From: Eubacterium nodatum ATCC 33099
GTDB taxonomy: Bacteria; Bacillota; Clostridia; Peptostreptococcales; Anaerovoracaceae
NCBI GenBank assembly: GCA_000510425.1
Contig: AZKM01000008.1
Coordinates: 124,001 to 188,000, forward strand
Direction of reading: 5' to 3'
Length of the DNA stretch: 64,000 bases
Within the stretch, counting starts at the first letter, position 1, and each line of letters begins with the position of its first letter. Positions 1 through 8,709 of this stretch are shown here, one piece after another. The notes beneath the pieces are model-generated. The model did no database searches. It was not told where the DNA came from and was given only the letters and a program-made list of their open reading frames with translations. The translations under genes and the position numbers were made by a program.

Positions 1-1032
1 AACTATACTTTCTTTCAGTTCAGATAAGGAAATAATGTTTTTCTCTTTTAAGAATTGATAGCTTTCGATGTATTTTTCTAAATCTGTATTATGGTTATCT
101 GCATTTTTACGGATAAGATTTTTAAAAACGGATAGCAAATTTTCTTTGGATGGGAGGGTAGATTTGAGATTATCAGTTTCTGCCTTTTCTTCTTTTCCTA
201 TTCCTCTTATCCAATTTAGTAAGGCTTTTATTCTTCTTGCAATCTCTTTTAATATCTTATTCTGATGTTTGATTTCTCGGTTGATATTTCCCCCGTCGGT
301 AGTTATGCCTTTCTTTTCCATTTGGGTGACTGATACGCCTAAATGAATAGTCGGTATTTGTTCTATGCCTTGCCTTTGAAAAGAACGGTAATCTACTTTT
401 TCCTGTATGCTGTTTTCTTCAAGATATTTGTTTGTAATATCCGCCCATGCTTTTCTCCAATGCTCTGCTTTGTCTTGCTCATTCCAATCTGTTGTATTGA
501 TTTTTCTTGTTTTATAATTGCCATTTTTAAATTTTACTTTCTCTCCGTTTTCATCAAGGATATATTCCTTTTTTGATTTTGCTCCCCATGTTGTATCTTC
601 GTTTAGCGGTCGCATAGTTAATAGAATATGTGCATGTGGGTTTCCGTCATTTTTATCATGTAGGGCAATGTCGGCACACATACCAACTTTCACAAAATTT
701 TCTTTTACATACTCTCTTACAAGCTCAATCTGTTTTTCCCTGTCTAATTCTTTGGGTAAGGCAACTTCAATTTCTCTTGCAAGCTGTGAGTTTTTACTCT
801 TTTCGATTTTCTCTACGCTATTCCATAATGTTCCTCTGTCTGAAAATTCCTGTGGTGCATTTTGAGGCAATAGGATTTCTGTATGGGCTATTCCGCCTTT
901 TCTTGTAAAGTCGTGGACTATGCCGTCATATTCGTTTTTTATCTTTTCGCCACTTCGATAGGCGGAAGCTGCTACTGCACTTTTGCCTTTACCTCTTGAG
1001 ATAATCTTTATGCAAAGATGATATATCGCCAT
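1..1032 (-). CDS. mobA: MobA/MobL-family relaxase, N-terminal part (runs off the left edge)
   Basis: This is the N-terminal 344 codons of a plasmid/ICE relaxase, which nicks oriT and pilots single-stranded DNA during conjugative mobilisation. I translated the minus strand from an ATG at 1030-1032, preceded by a strong GAGGAGGT ribosome site eight bases upstream. The opening residues (MAIYHLCIKI, then SAYRSGE near residues 23-29) are typical of the MobA/MobL family. A metal-binding HxH (NPHAHILLT, about 131-139) lies downstream of another His at about 125. No stop occurs before the window edge, so the C-terminal coiled coil is out of view. The first 96 bases recur at 6516-6611, and the C-terminal part of a related gene is at 49485-49794. 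The gene looks intact as far as it is visible. Confidence 0.9.
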   Translation of the reverse strand, partial: MAIYHLCIKIISRGKGKSAVAASAYRSGEKIKNEYDGIVHDFTRKGGIAHTEILLPQNAPQEFSDRGTLWNSVEKIEKSKNSQLAREIEVALPKELDREKQIELVREYVKENFVKVGMCADIALHDKNDGNPHAHILLTMRPLNEDTTWGAKSKKEYILDENGEKVKFKNGNYKTRKINTTDWNEQDKAEHWRKAWADITNKYLEENSIQEKVDYRSFQRQGIEQIPTIHLGVSVTQMEKKGITTDGGNINREIKHQNKILKEIARRIKALLNWIRGIGKEEKAETDNLKSTLPSKENLLSVFKNLIRKNADNHNTDLEKYIESYQFLKEKNIISLSELKESIV

Positions 1033-1093
1033 AAGAAAAAACCTCCTCTCTTTTTGATGTGGGCAAGGTGGCGATGATAAAGACTTACTAAAA

Positions 1094-1118
1094 AAATCGG
1101 ATTGTTTTTATCCGATTT
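1094..1118 (-). terminator. Hairpin upstream of mobA, repeated at 49801-49826
   Basis: Nine-base perfect arms (AAATCGGAT / ATCCGATTT at 1094-1102 and 1110-1118) are followed on the minus strand by a T run. This is a rho-independent terminator or attenuator between whatever lies upstream and mobA. The same stem, with a slightly different loop, recurs at 49801-49826 with matching flanks on both sides, so it belongs to the mobile element. Confidence 0.75.
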
Positions 1119-1156
1119 CTTTTGGTAAGTACATAAGGGGTAGGAAATTTATTTCC

Positions 1157-1328
1157 GTAGGGGAGTGTAGCCCCCTGTATCAGCTTTAGCTGATATGCTC
1201 TCTGCAAGAGCCTTCGGAGAACGCACACCCTTTAGGGTGTATAAGCGCGCCCTTGTAAACAAGGGACTACTCCTCTGTGTCTATTTCTTGCGGACTTTCA
1301 CCACAGACTGACGGCATGCCCGTCATAC
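1157..1328. other. Hairpin array and near-palindrome, candidate oriT/leader of the element
   Basis: A gene-free stretch lies between the relaxase and the FtsX pseudogene. Four short hairpins follow one another: GGGG/CCCC near 1160-1175, TATCAGC/GCTGATA at 1178-1195 (loop TTTA), ACACCC/GGGTGT at 1225-1240 (loop TTTA) and CCCTTG/CAAGGG at 1250-1265 (loop TAAA). Then comes a near-palindromic core, TGACGGCATGCCCGTCA, at about 1309-1325. The segment around that core (1302-1328) recurs with one mismatch at 49955-49981, but the hairpin array does not. A position upstream of a relaxase makes a transfer origin plausible; the function is inferred. Confidence 0.45.
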
Positions 1329-1439
1329 ATAAAATAGGCAATAGGATTTATTTCTATTACCTAAATACTATATAACTTATTTAATTTAGAAAAATTTTAA
1401 TTATTTTCTAATACAATACCCCTATATTCACCGTCTCCC

Positions 1440-3733
1440 TTATTCAATAGATTTTAACGCTTCAACCATGTCAATTTTTCTTATTCTCATAGAAACAACC
1501 AAATTGACTAAAACAGAAAATCCTATAACACAGAATATAACTATCAAAAAATGGTCTTTAGCAATAATAGGAGTCCATTCCATACTATCCATGGAAACAA
1601 CTCTTATATATAACTTCAAGAACTGCTTGCTCAAAGGAATTCCTATAACAAATCCAGTCAAAAGATTTAGAACACTCTCCTTAAATACCATTCCCATAAT
1701 TTCACTATGTTTAAATCCTATGACCTTCATTGTGGCATATTCACGATAACGTTCAAGATATGACAAGATACCAAGATTATATAGAATAACGACACTTAAT
1801 ACAAATGCTGCCACAATCAATATATACATAATTGAATGAACGCTATCCATCATCTCCTTCATGTTGTCCTGTTGCTTTTTTATAGATATTATATTGCTTA
1901 TTGATTCTTCTTTTTTTGCTTGTTCATAAGCTTCACTATCTCCTATATAAATTGTGTTAGGTTCAAAGTTTTTTACCTTATCTTTGTATATAAAAATACC
2001 TTGAGGCATCTTTGCATCCACGATTGCCGTAACAGTAACCCTATGCTCGTTTAATGAACTCTTAGTCTTATATGCAATCTTATCTCCAACTTTAACATCA
2101 AGTTGTTCTGCCAACTGAGAAGCAATTGCTACCTCATCTTTTTCTATCCTGATTTTCTTTTTTGATTTTGCATCAAAAATTCTAATTTTGTCACCCGAAT
2201 CAAGCACTAAAAGAGAACCCGATTTTTCAATTCCGTGGAAAGAAAAATCAGCCGTTTCACTCTGTGCAAACTGAACATCAAAAGAATTAAATTTGCGACT
2301 TAAATTATTATAAGATTCTCCGTATACCTGTCCAATATACTTATAACAGAATTCATTATTATAAACATCTTGATATGAACTATAAAGAGAATCCCACACA
2401 CCAAGACCGGCAACCATCAATACAATGCTTCCCACGATTGCAGTTATACTCATGAATGTTCTGATTGGATGAATGCGAATGCTCCTGAGCGTCCAAAGCC
2501 AATCATATGACAATCTTGATTTTTTGTATATTCCGGGACCACTTGACTTCTTATCGAGCATGCCTTTGATTGTAAAAGAAGGATTGTTTTTAATCACCTT
2601 CCTTGTAGTAATAATCGCAGCCAAGGTACAAACCGTAACAATCAGTACAATCAAGATCATACTATCTATGCCAAAGGATTTTTTCCATATAGGAAGCGTT
2701 AGTGTCGCCTTTTTTATATTCATAACAATATTTGCCACCACTGTATATCCGAAAATCACCCCAACAAGGCTTCCTATGATAGCCACCAAAAATCCATATG
2801 CTCCATAGTGAAAATAAATTTGTCTGTCGTAAAATCCTAAAGATTTAAGTGTGCCAATCTGAACCATCTGATTACTTATAAGACGGCTCATTGTAGTATA
2901 AATTGATAAAATTGATAACAAGATAAATACAATTGAAAACAGCATCGCCATTTTGTGAATTTGATTTATTTCCTCATCAACCTGAGTGATAGAAATTTTA
3001 TTCTCCTTCATGACTACTGATGAAAAAGAATCTCCCATTATCCGTTTAATATCTTTTTCCAGCTTTGACTTGGAAACCGGTTTTTCCAGTAAATCAAGTC
3101 TCACTTGATTATAAGATACTATTCCCAAAATTTTATTTATATATTTTTCACTTATATAAGCATAACCGTGTCGTTTATGATCCGGAACTGTTTCTGCATA
3201 AGAAGTAATAAAATATATATTTTCTGCATCGAGAACAGTCCCCAAAATCTTTACTTTCTTCTTAATCCCCTTAAACTCAAGTACAATCTTATCACCCTCT
3301 TTCAGATTGTGTATCTTGGCGTAATCTTCGTCAATCCATATACCTTCTTCATCATCTTTTAGGGGGTGCCCGCTTCTAAGGAGCGGATTCATGAGTTTTT
3401 TAGTGCTGCTTGTAAATGAATTAATATAAAGCTCTGAATCTTCATTATCAATTTTCGTATTAAACTTAACAAACATTGATCCTTCAGCCTGATTTACATA
3501 AGGCAATTTTTTTATATTTGAGATATCTTCATCGCTTATATTTACCCCATTGATATAAGCATCTGCTAAGTTAGTTTTTCTTTGTAATCAGTATATGATT
3601 CATCCATCCCAGTCCACACTGAACTCATTCCACAGTAAATCGAAACCGAGATAAGAGCCATAATAAGTACCGACACAAACTGTTTCCACTGTTGCATTAT
3701 ATCTCTAATAAATTTTTTATTTAAATATTTCAT
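1440..3733 (-). pseudogene. FtsX-like ABC transporter permease, frameshifted near the N-terminus
   Basis: This is a MacB/FtsX-type permease of about 764 residues, membrane partner of the ATPase just upstream. Its ATG at 3731-3733 overlaps the ATPase stop codon by one base, indicating translational coupling. The first 53 codons read normally and include a transmembrane segment at about residues 20-36. The frame then breaks in a run of five A (plus strand T at 3575-3579). One extra A would join it smoothly to the 688-residue remainder beginning near 3506. That remainder has the expected layout: a large extracytoplasmic domain, three central membrane helices, a second soluble domain and terminal helices. 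The break could be a real knockout, phase variation or a base-calling error. Everything else is well preserved. Confidence 0.85.
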
Positions 3734-4434
3734 TACCAGAAAACCTCCTCCATAGAAATAGGATTTTTCTGATCCATAATTTCACTGACTTCACCATCTC
3801 TAAGTCTGATAAGTCTATCTGCCGCAGGTGCCACTGCAGCATTGTGAGTTACCAAAACTAATGTATGGCCATAATCTTTTGCCATGGAAGAAAGCGTAAT
3901 TAAAACTTTTTTCCCGGTTTCGCTGTCAAGAGCCGCTGTAGGTTCATCACAAAGAAGCAGCTTAGGATTTTTGCAAAGAGCTCTTGCTATGGATACTCTC
4001 TGAAGCTCTCCTCCCGATAAGCGAGACGGCAAATTTTCTGCTCTGTCTTTCAATCCTACCATTTCTAATGCTTCATCAGCTGAAATGGAAACATCAGATA
4101 ATTTGGATACCATATCTACATTCTCATAAGCTGTAAGAGTCGGTATAAGATTATAAAATTGAAAAACAAAACCAATATCTTTGCGACGATAAAGAGTGCG
4201 TTCCTTATTGGTAAATTTTGATATATTGTTCTCTCCTACATAAATCTCTCCTCTCGTAACATAATCCATACCTCCAAGAAGATTTAAAAAAGTAGATTTT
4301 CCTGAACCGGAAGGTCCTAAAATCACTGTAAAATCACCTTGTCTAATTTCCAAATTCACATTATTCAGAGCCTTTATTACATTGCTTCCAACATTATATT
4401 CTCTTGTTACATTTTGAAAACGAATAAAACTCAT
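3733..4434 (-). CDS. ABC transporter ATP-binding protein (MacB/LolD type)
   Basis: This is the 233-residue ATPase of the export complex whose permease follows. Walker A is GPSGSGKST (about 41-49), the signature is LSGGELQRVSIARAL, and Walker B is LLLCDEPTAALD, followed by the H-loop in VTHN. The length fits the family. An intergenic region with two large inverted repeats separates it from a divergent TetR gene, the usual arrangement for a regulator controlling an exporter. Substrate is unknown; drugs or peptides are typical for such cassettes. Confidence 0.93.
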   Translation of the reverse strand: MSFIRFQNVTREYNVGSNVIKALNNVNLEIRQGDFTVILGPSGSGKSTFLNLLGGMDYVTRGEIYVGENNISKFTNKERTLYRRKDIGFVFQFYNLIPTLTAYENVDMVSKLSDVSISADEALEMVGLKDRAENLPSRLSGGELQRVSIARALCKNPKLLLCDEPTAALDSETGKKVLITLSSMAKDYGHTLVLVTHNAAVAPAADRLIRLRDGEVSEIMDQKNPISMEEVFW

Positions 4435-4543
4435 CTTTTTTCTCCTTTCTGCATAACATAATTTTTAAACTATATATTGGGTTTTCCCATTACTCTTGAT
4501 CACGTCAGATGCCTGTTATTACAAGTATATGGCTGATTAAAGC

Positions 4544-4581
4544 GTATTATTAATGTGAGCTATAACTCACATTAATAATAC
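4544..4581. promoter_or_regulatory. 16-bp perfect inverted repeat between divergent TetR and ABC genes
   Basis: Perfect 16-base arms (4544-4559 and 4566-4581) are separated by the six bases CTATAA. The arms are AT-rich and end in GTGAG/CTCAC at the centre. The site lies in the ABC-proximal half of the intergenic region, so an operator is likely. A T-rich run follows on the plus strand, so a weak terminator is the alternative. Confidence 0.5.
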
Positions 4582-4601
4582 TTCTTTTTTGCTGCTTTGT
4601 C

Positions 4602-4633
4602 AATATAATATGAGTGGGCGCTCGTATTATATT
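4602..4633. promoter_or_regulatory. Probable TetR-family operator
   Basis: Thirteen-base arms (4602-4614 and 4621-4633, one mismatch) flank TGGGCG. The core TGAGTG-GG-CGCTCG resembles the TGAGTG/CACTCA-type palindromes bound by many TetR regulators. It lies between the divergent tetR-like gene and the ABC operon. Confidence 0.55.
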
Positions 4634-4786
4634 CTTGATTTTTTTAATGAACATGATACACTTATATTGGAAGGTTTTTGTTTAATTAATTTAGTCTGTA
4701 AAATCTAGATTTGTACAAGATTTTAATTGAGAGACTCATCGTTATTACAAAAAATTTAATACCCACTGTTGCGTATTGGAGATGTT

Positions 4787-5415
4787 ATGAAAAGTAAAGA
4801 ATCAAAACAAAAGAATACTAGAATACCGAAACAAAAAAGAAGTATCGAAAGAAAAAAACTACATAAAAAATAACTGCTCTTCTCCTTTTTTCAGAGAAAG
4901 ATTATGCAAATGTAAGTACAAATGAAATTGCAAAAACTGCAGGCGTATCCATTGGTTCGCTTTATAGCTACTATCCAAATAAAAAAGCAATTTATGATGA
5001 GCTTGTAAAAGATCTTTATTCAAATATCTTAGAAAAAATCATTCCAGAAGATTTATCACAATTTTCATTCTTTGAAATAATTAAAAAATATATTAAATTT
5101 GTCTTAGATAGTCACAGTTATCTAACATTGTTTCAAAAGAAAATTACGGCTCTTTCTTATCAAAGCGATGATTTTCGTGAACTTGAAAAGCCTTATCGCA
5201 TATTTGCTACAAATAAAATTCTCTCATTGCTTGAATTTTATAGTCCAAATCTCAAGATAAAAGACCTTTCCACAGCATCATTTATAATTCATACAACTGT
5301 GGAAAGTATAGTTCATGAACTAGCTTTTTATCCTGATGAAACACAAAACAAAGAAAAAGTAATTAATGAATTTGCGGAAATGTTGTATAACTATCTCTTC
5401 AAAGAGCCTCTTTAA
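4787..5415 (+). pseudogene. TetR/AcrR-family regulator with a homopolymer frameshift
   Basis: An ATG at 4787 opens a lysine-rich N-terminus of 28 codons that stops at TAA just after a run of six A (4865-4870). With one more A the frame would continue into a clear TetR helix-turn-helix (TNEIAKTAGVSIGSLYSYYPNKK) and a ligand-binding domain, giving about 209 residues. The internal ATG at 5128 opens only the C-terminal half. The gene is divergent from the ABC/FtsX operon and presumably represses it. The defect is of the same kind as in the permease: one base missing from an A run. A sequencing error cannot be excluded. Confidence 0.8.
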
Positions 5416-5546
5416 TGAATGTCATTACACCATTTCAACTCTTTAAAAGGATCTGTAAATAATTTTGTGTATTAACCTAAACCTTAATAAAGGCTCTCTT
5501 TTTTCTCTTCCATGTGTTCTCCTTTCCACTTTTGGGCAAAGAAAAA

Positions 5547-5572
5547 ACAGTAAACTTTTTTTGATTTACTGT
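5547..5572 (-). terminator. Terminator hairpin conserved at two cargo boundaries
   Basis: Arms ACAGTAAA (5547-5554) and TTTACTGT (5565-5572), with T-rich sequence following on the minus strand, end the methyltransferase transcript. The block from GCAAAG at 5536 to about 5573 is nearly identical to 48898-48935, which lies just downstream of the GNAT gene. The rest of 5416-5621 holds nothing I can name. Confidence 0.7.
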
Positions 5573-5621
5573 TCTGTGTTAGTTTAAAGAAAATTGTTAG
5601 TTATGCAAACTGTGGTTTGCT

Positions 5622-6440
5622 TTAATCTTTACTAAAAACAAGAATCTTCTGCGTGATCTTCCTCGCAATCGGAAGCCAGTCGATTAGCTTTAATGTAGGC
5701 ATAAGAACACGCATACCACGTAATATGTTGTCATCTTTAATCTTATGAAACCCCTGAGCAATATTCTTTATATCATCAAAGCTGTCTGCACCGAAAACGA
5801 ATCTGGCTCCGGTTTGCTGAATGGATTTTTCAACACCTTCTCGTTTTACCCACATCTTTGCAATACATTCCATTATGACCGTAGCGGTGTCAAAGTTTTT
5901 ATGAATGATAGAAAGTATCTTGGCATTTTCTTCAGCAGTGAGATACATGGACAGTCCTTCTATAATAAAAAGTACATTCTCTCTGTTTTTTACTTCCTTG
6001 AACCAATTTGGATCTAAAGCAGACGCACTGATAGATGAAACTCTCCCGCTTTCTAAAAAAATCTGATCTCTGAGATTTATAACATCAGGCAGATCCAGAT
6101 TATACCAAGTGATAGTACCATTATCCACACGATAAAATCTTGTGTCCAGTCCACAGGCAATGTTCACTATTGTAGCAGTCGGGTTTCGCCCAATAAATTC
6201 TTTGACCAATTCGTCAAAGACGAGTGTGCGTGCGATTACACCACTACTCATGGTACGATCTTTTGCTGCAGTTGAAAAGTCATAATCAATCTTATTTACA
6301 AGTTCTACTGCTTTTGCATCATAGAATTTATGCTTCTTTCTCTGTGAATACTCTGCACGTGCATAAAAACTTTGAAGCATAGTTTCTGCAGTGCCGTTCA
6401 AAACAGGTTTTATTTTCTCTTGCATTTCTATTTTCCCCAA
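5622..6440 (-). CDS. Class I SAM-dependent methyltransferase, LCM/Ppm1 family
   Basis: A 272-residue protein of the leucine-carboxyl-methyltransferase-like family. The SAM-binding stretch is VNIACGLDTRFYR, followed by the acidic WYNLDLPDV motif that contacts the ribose. Members methylate O-groups on small molecules or carboxylates; the substrate here is unknown. Translation probably starts at TTG (6438-6440), eight bases after a strong GGAGG, since the first ATG (6425) is too far from it. A TATAAT box is at 6488-6493. The gene lies directly downstream of a relaxase fragment (6516-6611) and ahead of the conserved hairpin at 5547, so it looks like element cargo. A divergent paralogue is at 22371-23177. 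Confidence 0.82.
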   Translation of the reverse strand: MGKIEMQEKIKPVLNGTAETMLQSFYARAEYSQRKKHKFYDAKAVELVNKIDYDFSTAAKDRTMSSGVIARTLVFDELVKEFIGRNPTATIVNIACGLDTRFYRVDNGTITWYNLDLPDVINLRDQIFLESGRVSSISASALDPNWFKEVKNRENVLFIIEGLSMYLTAEENAKILSIIHKNFDTATVIMECIAKMWVKREGVEKSIQQTGARFVFGADSFDDIKNIAQGFHKIKDDNILRGMRVLMPTLKLIDWLPIARKITQKILVFSKD

Positions 6441-6487
6441 ATGTAAACGCCTCCTTCAAATTTTATTTTTTGTCTTCACTTGTTAAT

Positions 6488-6493
6488 ATTATA
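6488..6493 (-). promoter_or_regulatory. -10 box for the methyltransferase gene
   Basis: A TATAAT on the minus strand, within GGTATAATATTA, lies about 50 bases upstream of the methyltransferase start and immediately downstream of the relaxase fragment. No good -35 match is apparent. Nearly the same box context occurs upstream of the paralogue (near 23245). Confidence 0.5.
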
Positions 6494-6515
6494 CCATTTT
6501 CCCACTTAGTTTTAT

Positions 6516-6611
6516 AACTATACTTTCTTTCAGTTCAGATACGGAAGTGATATTTTTCTCTTTTAAGAACTGATAGCTTTCAATGTATTGTTCTAAATCT
6601 GTATTATGGTT
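6516..6611 (-). pseudogene. Relaxase (mobA) internal fragment, second copy of bases 1-96
   Basis: The 96 bases match 1-96 of this window with about 11 differences and in the same orientation. They encode the same stretch of relaxase (NTDLEQYIESYQFLKEKNI...). The fragment is fused on its upstream side to a repA remnant at about 6611 and ends on the downstream side where the methyltransferase promoter begins. It is a deletion scar of a repA-mobA element. Confidence 0.8.
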
Positions 6612-7167
6612 CATCTTCTGTTAAAAAGACATTTTGAAATGTTCCATAGGCAGCTTTCCCTAAACTCATATCAGGATTACTATATTCAGTATTATTTCTA
6701 TTAAGATTACTTCCGTGTACATTCTTCATTTCTTTAGGTGTAGTTTCTACACTTCTGGAATATAAATTCTTCACTTCTGAAGTGTAATTTTTACACTCGG
6801 AGCGAAATACGCTCATAAAGTCTTTAACATAGATGATATTTGGCTTTCAAAGACCTCGTTTCTTTCTTTCGATAAGTCCTATACTGCCTGAGGTGCTATC
6901 AAGCTCGTTAAGGATTTTGACTGCCGTCTTATTGGATCTTCCCAAAGTCTCCATAATCTCTTCCACAGTGAAGATAATATATACTCTGTTCTCTTCATCA
7001 AGCCACTTATTCCTGAAAGACAGACTTGTTCGCTCCAAGAGGCAAGAATACAAAATCTTTGCATCCGATGATAAGTTCTTAAACCTTTCATCAGTTACTA
7101 TGATTTTCGGTAACATGTAGTAGCTAAAACGGTCTCCGCCCCGGTTATAAAAATAATCAAATTCCAC
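6604..7167 (-). pseudogene. repA: Replication initiator protein A (RepA_N-like), nonsense mutation and 3' deletion
   Basis: A GTG start (7165-7167) follows GGAGGTGTGAGAA. The first 106 codons match the N-terminal domain of RepA-type initiators found on ICEs and plasmids (FYNRGGDRFSYYMLPK, SSDAKILYSCLLERTSLS, winged-helix VEEIMETLGRSNKTAV). A TGA at 6847-6849 then interrupts it where the reading frame otherwise continues (KPNIIYVKDFMSVFRSE); GGA to TGA is the simplest explanation. Translation could resume at ATG 6816. The linker leads to a C-terminal-domain-like stretch (YGTFQNVFLTEDE) and is then cut and fused to mobA at about 6611. This is a non-functional relic. Confidence 0.8.
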
Positions 7168-7258
7168 TTCTCACACCTCCTATCTTTTTAATTTTTTGCA
7201 TAAGAAAAGACGATAGATGTTTTACTTTCTATCGCCTCATATCATAGATATTCAATTC
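7144..7258 (-). repeat. repA leader, copy A (hairpin plus start region)
   Basis: This segment holds the repA start, its ribosome site and an upstream hairpin (CGATAGA 7211-7217 / TCTATCG 7228-7234, followed on the minus strand by a T-rich tract). It is repeated at 10039-10157. The arm sequences differ between copies but the pairing is kept. The hairpin probably terminates the cargo operon upstream or attenuates repA. Confidence 0.75.
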
Positions 7259-7263
7259 CGTAG

Positions 7264-8160
7264 TCAAACTTCATCAAAAAAACTAAGTTGCCTTGAAATA
7301 TCCTTCCCTTCAAATAAATTGAGATGGTTAAATATAGCTTCATTATCATGAACGATACCGTTCCGTTCACAGAATTCATGAAACAAACCCATTAGTTTTT
7401 TATCGTTTCCACTGTTTGCTACATAATTGTTTCCGTATTCTCTGATGTAGCGTTCTTTCAGCTTTGGAAACTTTTTATCTAACTGCGAATAAAAATATTC
7501 TCTGTTTCCATCCCGAAGTGTAAGACCCATACCAAAGCATATTATTCCAAACACTTTTGCTTCTTTGCAGCAGTTTAAAATCCCAAGAATATTTTCTTCC
7601 GTATCGTTAATAAACGGCAGTATCGGAGTTAGCCAAACTACTGTTGGTATTCCTTCATCACGCAATATTTTTAATGCTTCAACCCTTTCTTTCGTTGTTG
7701 AAACATTAGGCTCTATCTTTTTACAAAGTTCTTCATCATAAGTTGTTAATGTCATTTGAATAACGCATTTTGCTTTTGAATTTATTTCTTCAAATAAATC
7801 TAAATCCCTTAAAACATTAGCTGACTTTGTTATAAGCGTTACACCGAAGCCATATTTATTTATTATCTCAAGTGCCTGTCTTGTATAATTTAGTCCAAGT
7901 TCCTCTTCAATGTATGGATCAGTCATAGAACCTAAACCAATCATACATTTTTTTCGCTTTCGTTTTAGGTTCTCTTCCAAAAGACTGATTCCATTTTCCT
8001 TTACTTCTACATCTTCAAATTTATGGTTCATCCGGTAGCAGTTGCTTCTTGAGTCGCAATAAATACAACCGTGAGTGCAGCCTCTGAACAAATTCATTCC
8101 ATTTTTTGAAGATAATATTCCTTTTACCTTTGTAAAATGCACTTTACTATCCTGTTCCAA
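7264..8160 (-). CDS. SPL-family radical SAM protein
   Basis: A 298-residue radical SAM enzyme related to the spore photoproduct lyase/Rv2578c group. The 4Fe-4S ligands are CTHGCIYC (CX3CX2C, about residues 28-35). A GLGSMTDPY motif and an ITKSANVLRDLDL strand are typical of SPL-like proteins. It starts on the base after the stop codon of the ClbS-like gene, so the two are translationally coupled. SPL itself repairs UV-damaged thymines, but this broad family is mostly uncharacterised and no specific DNA substrate can be read from the sequence. It is the last gene of a four-gene cassette that ends at the repA-leader hairpin. Confidence 0.85.
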   Translation of the reverse strand: MEQDSKVHFTKVKGILSSKNGMNLFRGCTHGCIYCDSRSNCYRMNHKFEDVEVKENGISLLEENLKRKRKKCMIGLGSMTDPYIEEELGLNYTRQALEIINKYGFGVTLITKSANVLRDLDLFEEINSKAKCVIQMTLTTYDEELCKKIEPNVSTTKERVEALKILRDEGIPTVVWLTPILPFINDTEENILGILNCCKEAKVFGIICFGMGLTLRDGNREYFYSQLDKKFPKLKERYIREYGNNYVANSGNDKKLMGLFHEFCERNGIVHDNEAIFNHLNLFEGKDISRQLSFFDEV

Positions 8161-8703
8161 TTATTTTGATTTGCATTTTTTCTGATGGGCTTTTAATTTT
8201 TTCATTGCCCAATCATAATGGCTTGCAGTGGTACTTACAAAATAGGAACCCAGTGTACTCCCCCCTGTCCACTTGTAGACGCCTTTGGAAAACAATTCTT
8301 CACTTGTAAATTTTTCAGCCAACTCTAAAACATCTCTATGGGATTTATGAAACATTTTAGTTGCGTCTTCAAGAGAAGTATTTTGATGTTTCTTCCAAAA
8401 TTCTACATTCATATCTCCATAAGTTTTCCAATTGTACGGCTCAGGCAAAAACGGTTTTTCTTCTCCCTTTTGATTGGAATGTACCCAATTCAAAATAAGC
8501 TGATGCCATTCATAGAGATGGATTAAAACATCTCTTAGATTCTTATCTCTTTTCCAGTGGGCTTCTTTTTTCTTTTCATCTTTTGAAAAGTCAAATGGTG
8601 TATTTAACTCTTCCTCAGTCATCTTTGAGATAAATAAATTTAACTTTTCATAGTTTTCCTTAGCAGCAATCATTAAATCATTTTTTGTCGTTGGTCTTGG
8701 CAT
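8161..8703 (-). CDS. ClbS/DfsB-family protein (DinB-like four-helix bundle)
   Basis: A 180-residue member of the ClbS/DfsB family, formerly DUF1706. The N-terminus (MPRPTTKNDLMIAAKENYEKL), the RDVLIHLYEWHQLILNW helix and the C-terminal TASHYDWAMKKLKAH helix are diagnostic. ClbS protects colibactin producers by opening the genotoxin's cyclopropane warhead; most homologues have unknown substrates. Six bases separate it from the zinc-ribbon gene upstream, and none separates it from the radical SAM gene downstream. No colibactin-like synthesis genes are in view, so any protective role would be against an external or endogenous agent. Confidence 0.87.
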   Translation of the reverse strand: MPRPTTKNDLMIAAKENYEKLNLFISKMTEEELNTPFDFSKDEKKKEAHWKRDKNLRDVLIHLYEWHQLILNWVHSNQKGEEKPFLPEPYNWKTYGDMNVEFWKKHQNTSLEDATKMFHKSHRDVLELAEKFTSEELFSKGVYKWTGGSTLGSYFVSTTASHYDWAMKKLKAHQKKCKSK

Positions 8704-8709
8704 AATTTT

